DNA of 7,399 nt from Eubacteriales Family XIII. Incertae Sedis bacterium (GTDB lineage Bacteria; Bacillota; Clostridia; Peptostreptococcales; Anaerovoracaceae): NCBI GenBank assembly GCA_031263335.1, contig JAISGB010000192.1:1-7399 (forward strand), in the 5' to 3' direction. The notes under the pieces are model-generated. The model saw only the letters and a list, made by a program, of their open reading frames with translations. It had not been told where the DNA came from and ran no database searches. Below are positions 5,430-7,399 of this stretch, piece by piece; positions within the stretch are counted from its first letter, which is position 1; each line of letters opens with the position of its first letter. Both the position numbers and the translations under genes were made by a program.

Positions 5430-6043
5430 TAGTTGTTTGCACCGTTATAGATTATGTGGTATACCTCATAACCCGCTTTGGCGTTGTAAGTACCGGCTTG
5501 CAGCGCGCTGTAAAATGTCGTATGATAGTCTGCGCCTTTGGCCACGTTGAGTCGGTTCAGTCTGTAGGTAACAACGACAACCGGTCTTTTTCCGTAGGGG
5601 ACCGCCTTTGTATAATATTGCAGAATGAACCCTTCGGCCTTGAGCGCGTCTCTGTTGGATTTTGGGGAACAGAGTTGCAGATTCCAATAACCGGGGAGCG
5701 TATTTTTTGCCTGAAACTCCCGGCCCATAAGGGCGGACGCCTCCACTCCGGGATTGGAGCCATCGGCAGTGAGCGCCCCCAAAGACCAGTATCTGATGTT
5801 TGTGTGATTGCTGCCCGCGGCGGTTTTTATATTGCCCGCGGCGTATTCTTCCTTGAGGACGGAGCGCACGGCGAGATTGATGTCACGCGCCTTCATCTCC
5901 CACTCTTGATCCCGCGCCTTGTTGATGTAACCCGTGAGCGCGGGTATGCCGATCGCCGCGAGTATGGCGAGGATGACGAGGACGACGATGACCTCGACGA
6001 GAGTAAACCCCGGGCGGGGCTTCAACTGTTTCATAAGATCCAT
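5429..6043 (-). CDS. Type IV pilin-like protein with prepilin N-terminal methylation motif (204 aa)
   Basis: A prepilin or pseudopilin: it should be inserted in the membrane, cut by a prepilin peptidase (PilD/ComC type) and assembled into a pilus or pseudopilus. From the chosen start, residues 1-12 are a short basic leader ending in G12, the cleavage site is before F13, and the mature Glu at position 5 (E17) is present (GFTLVEV). The hydrophobic helix spans about 14-36, followed by an amphipathic helix to about 70 and a globular C-terminal part with several beta-like strands (VVVVTY, YEVYHIIY). There is one cysteine (C125), so no intramolecular disulfide. The ATG at 6043 has AGGAAAGG close upstream; the longer frame could start only at a TTG at 6073 without such a site. 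No pilus ATPase, platform protein or peptidase gene lies in the window. The 3' part has lower GC than its neighbours. Whether it is a major pilin, minor pilin or pseudopilin cannot be told. Confidence 0.9.
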   Translation of the reverse strand: MDLMKQLKPRPGFTLVEVIVVLVILAILAAIGIPALTGYINKARDQEWEMKARDINLAVRSVLKEEYAAGNIKTAAGSNHTNIRYWSLGALTADGSNPGVEASALMGREFQAKNTLPGYWNLQLCSPKSNRDALKAEGFILQYYTKAVPYGKRPVVVVTYRLNRLNVAKGADYHTTFYSALQAGTYNAKAGYEVYHIIYNGANN

Positions 6044-6046
6044 GAT

Positions 6047-6054
6047 CCTTTCCT
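6047..6054 (-). promoter_or_regulatory. ribosome binding site that decides the pilin start
   Basis: AGGAAAGG on the minus strand puts its AGGA core 7 nt before the ATG at 6043. It favours that codon over the in-frame TTG at 6073 and over the second Met (MKQLK) three codons later. Confidence 0.7.
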
Positions 6055-6058
6055 CGCA

Positions 6059-6087
6059 AGTATCTTCCGGCAATCCGCGCCGATCAA
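6059..6087 (-). promoter_or_regulatory. weak candidate promoter for the pilin gene
   Basis: TTGATC (6087-6082) and GATACT (6064-6059) on the minus strand are 17 bp apart, each with four of six consensus matches. The predicted transcript start would fall at or inside the ribosome binding site, leaving an almost leaderless mRNA, which weakens the call. Confidence 0.22.
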
Positions 6088-6148
6088 TTGTCGAACGCGT
6101 TGTTTTCGATTCCCTCGTTGTCTTTTGCGGCCTGCGCCGACTTGCCCG

Positions 6149-6189
6149 AAAACACGGCGGACGGACTGCGGTCTCATCCGCCGTGTTTT
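6149..6189. terminator. perfect 13-bp-stem terminator-like hairpin after the surface-protein gene
   Basis: AAAACACGGCGGA (6149-6161) pairs without mismatch with TCCGCCGTGTTTT (6177-6189) around a 15-nt loop. On the minus strand the stem ends in TTTT, 50 bp after the surface-protein stop, so it can terminate that transcript. On the plus strand it ends in six T's (6186-6191), so it may act in both directions. It separates the surface protein from the pilin gene. Confidence 0.8.
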
Positions 6190-6202
6190 TTGCCGGTTCG
6201 AT

Positions 6203-6259
6203 TTTATACTTTAGTTCATGCCGCGCCTGCTTTATACTTTAGTTCATATCGCGCCCTGC
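6203..6259. repeat. 28/29-bp tandem duplication spanning the surface-protein stop codon
   Basis: Two directly adjacent copies occupy 6203-6230 (28 bp) and 6231-6259 (29 bp). Both contain the identical 17-mer TTTATACTTTAGTTCAT; the remaining part differs by two substitutions and one missing base. The copy at 6231-6259 encodes the last codons and TAA of the surface protein; the other copy lies just beyond it as non-coding sequence. Confidence 0.85.
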
Positions 6260-7399
6260 TCTTCTCCTGCGGACGGCGACCGTGGTTACTGCGGCGATGA
6301 CGATCACCGCGAGCGCCGCGATCAGAGCGATCCACAGGCCGGAACCCGGACCGCCGGCTTCCGCATCGGCGTTGGCGGCGTTGCCTGCCGCCTGCGGCGT
6401 CTCCTGCTCGCCTATGTCGCTTGTCGGGTTCGTGTCGGCGGCGTCCTCCGCGCCGGTTGTGCCGCTTGGGACCGCGTCTGACGCGGCGGCGTCCGCATCC
6501 GCGATGGTGTCGGTCGTAGCGGACGCGGAAGTTGCGGTCGTGGCGGAGGTCGTGCCGCCCGTTGCGCCTGTCCCTGTGGCGGAGGTCGTACCGCCCGGGA
6601 CGACGCCGGCGTTGTCTCCGCCCGCGTTATTCCCGCCGGTGTTGGTATTCCCGCCGGTCTCCGTCCGCGCGTTCACGGTGAAGCGCACGGTTGCCGTGGC
6701 CGTCGCGCCGTCGTCGTAGGCGACGGTGACGGTCGCGGTATACATCCCCGCGCCCAAGCCGGCGTTCGGACGGATCGTCCGGGTGGCGATCGAGCCGCCC
6801 GCGGCGACGGCAGAGCCGAAACCGCCGAGTTCAAAAGCCGTCCCCGACACCGTGACATTGGCGATGTTCGCCGTGCTGTTGCCGGTGTTCCTTATCGTGA
6901 GGTTCAGGGCCGCCGGGCGGGCATAGCCTTCCGTCGCCGCGCCGAAGGTGAGTCCCGGCATCGTCAGTACGCGCGTCTGCGGCGCGCCGCCCGCAACAGT
7001 CACACTGATCGAATCGCTGCGGAAGTCTGAATCAGTGGCTTGATAGCGCACCGCATAGCTGCCCAAAGGAAGGTTCATCTCCGGACCCGTGCAGGGCGTC
7101 CAGTTGATTCCGTCGGCGCTGTATTCCATCGCCCCGGTCACACCCGTGATCCTGCCGTCGTTCATGCCGACGACCGTTTCGTTCGCTCCCTTGACGACGG
7201 TCGATGCGGGCGCGTCGGGTCGCGCCGGAATGTAGAGGCTCTGCGTTTCGCTCGCCGCGACATCCCCGTCGGCGCCGCTGATGGTCCTCACGACGGAAAG
7301 CGTCGTACCCATCCATGCCTGATCAATCGCGCAGGTCCCATCCGCATTGGCGATGATTTCCGCGTCGGCGCCGAGGGAGTACGAGGCGCCCGCTTCAAG
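6239..7399 (-). CDS. Large surface protein, C-terminal 386 residues (partial; beta-sandwich domains, stalk, membrane anchor)
   Basis: The frame is open to the right window edge, so the N-terminus is missing; the ATG at 7312 is internal. In fragment numbering, SLYIPARPDAPA (54-65) links to a segment at about 80-136 with MEYSADGINWTPCTG and LPLGSYAVRYQATDSDF, the pattern of repeated domains in Gram-positive adhesin-like proteins. Residues 150-242 form an Ig-like domain (LNLTIRNTGNSTANI, GLGAGMYTATVTV). A Gly/Thr/Asn/Ala-rich, probably unstructured stalk fills 246-353. One membrane helix (about 355-376) is followed by RRRRAGRDMN facing the cytoplasm. No LPXTG-like sorting motif is visible, so the protein is probably membrane-anchored and projects through the wall. 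The role (adhesion, S-layer-like, polymer binding) is unknown. A terminator-like hairpin follows the stop. Confidence 0.85.
   Translation of the reverse strand, partial: LEAGASYSLGADAEIIANADGTCAIDQAWMGTTLSVVRTISGADGDVAASETQSLYIPARPDAPASTVVKGANETVVGMNDGRITGVTGAMEYSADGINWTPCTGPEMNLPLGSYAVRYQATDSDFRSDSISVTVAGGAPQTRVLTMPGLTFGAATEGYARPAALNLTIRNTGNSTANIANVTVSGTAFELGGFGSAVAAGGSIATRTIRPNAGLGAGMYTATVTVAYDDGATATATVRFTVNARTETGGNTNTGGNNAGGDNAGVVPGGTTSATGTGATGGTTSATTATSASATTDTIADADAAASDAVPSGTTGAEDAADTNPTSDIGEQETPQAAGNAANADAEAGGPGSGLWIALIAALAVIVIAAVTTVAVRRRRAGRDMN
6540..6597. repeat. 36-bp-period direct repeat in the stalk-coding region
   Basis: A 22-mer recurs at 6540-6561 and 6576-6597 with one mismatch. 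It encodes the recurring GGTTSAT of the low-complexity stalk. A second short repeat of 13 bp with an 18-bp period (6628-6640 and 6646-6658) encodes the TGGN repeats beside it. Such repeats are expected to vary in number between strains. Confidence 0.6.

Noticed and set aside
6044..6073. Longer pilin starting at position 6073
   Set aside because: The codon there is TTG without a ribosome binding site, and it would lengthen the leader peptide. The ATG at 6043 has AGGAAAGG upstream.
5420..6214. Plus-strand ORF of 264 codons antisense to the pilin
   Set aside because: The pilin on the other strand has an unmistakable prepilin motif and a ribosome binding site. The antisense frame has neither and runs into the terminator hairpin.
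6239..7312. Surface protein as a complete gene starting at 7312
   Set aside because: The frame is open through to 7399 with 29 further codons that look like the same protein, and there is no ribosome binding site before 7312.

Overview
All convincing genes in this window lie on the minus strand, so transcription runs from position 7399 toward position 1. The sequence suggests a Gram-positive, Clostridia-like member of the Bacillota with high GC content. The signs are strong GGAGG/AGGA-type ribosome binding sites, a lipoprotein binding protein with a Bacillota-style signal peptide, a membrane-anchored surface protein with a low-complexity stalk, and a Gram-positive-looking type IV pilin. The assignment to a class is inference; there is no rRNA or other marker gene here.

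Right part (7399-6239): the C-terminal 386 residues of a large surface protein. It has beta-sandwich (Ig-like) segments, a Gly/Thr/Ala/Asn-rich stalk, one transmembrane helix and an Arg-rich tail. Its 3' end carries a 28/29-bp tandem duplication that includes the stop codon. A perfect 13-bp-stem terminator-like hairpin (6149-6189) follows.

Middle part (6043-5169): a prepilin with a class III signal (type IV pilin/pseudopilin) and a small unrecognised 86-residue protein whose ATG overlaps the pilin stop as TAATG. The 3' part of the pilin has visibly lower GC than its neighbours (97 of 200 bases at 5441-5640, against 128 of 200 at 4201-4400).

Left part (5168-1): a 155-bp regulatory region with a candidate promoter, an inverted repeat over its -35 box and a perfect 9-bp hairpin next to the ribosome binding site. 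It is followed by a complete nickel/peptide-class ABC importer operon in the canonical order: lipoprotein binding protein, permease B, permease C, ATPase D and ATPase F/E (cut by the window edge). Permeases B and C overlap, the two ATPase genes overlap by 11 nt, and a 112-bp gap separates permease C from the first ATPase. The products should form one membrane complex: the lipoprotein captures solute outside, the two permeases form the channel, and the two ATPases drive transport. The substrate cannot be fixed from sequence. A His-rich HPHGHG motif near the C-terminus of the binding protein and a SAVNPR Q-loop in the second ATPase lean toward nickel/cobalt or a metal chelate, but a peptide substrate remains possible.

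No mobile element, CRISPR array, tRNA or rRNA was seen. The least explained items are the pilin-coupled 86-residue protein, the structured leader of the transporter operon, and the chain of mini-ORFs in the gap between permease C and ATPase D.
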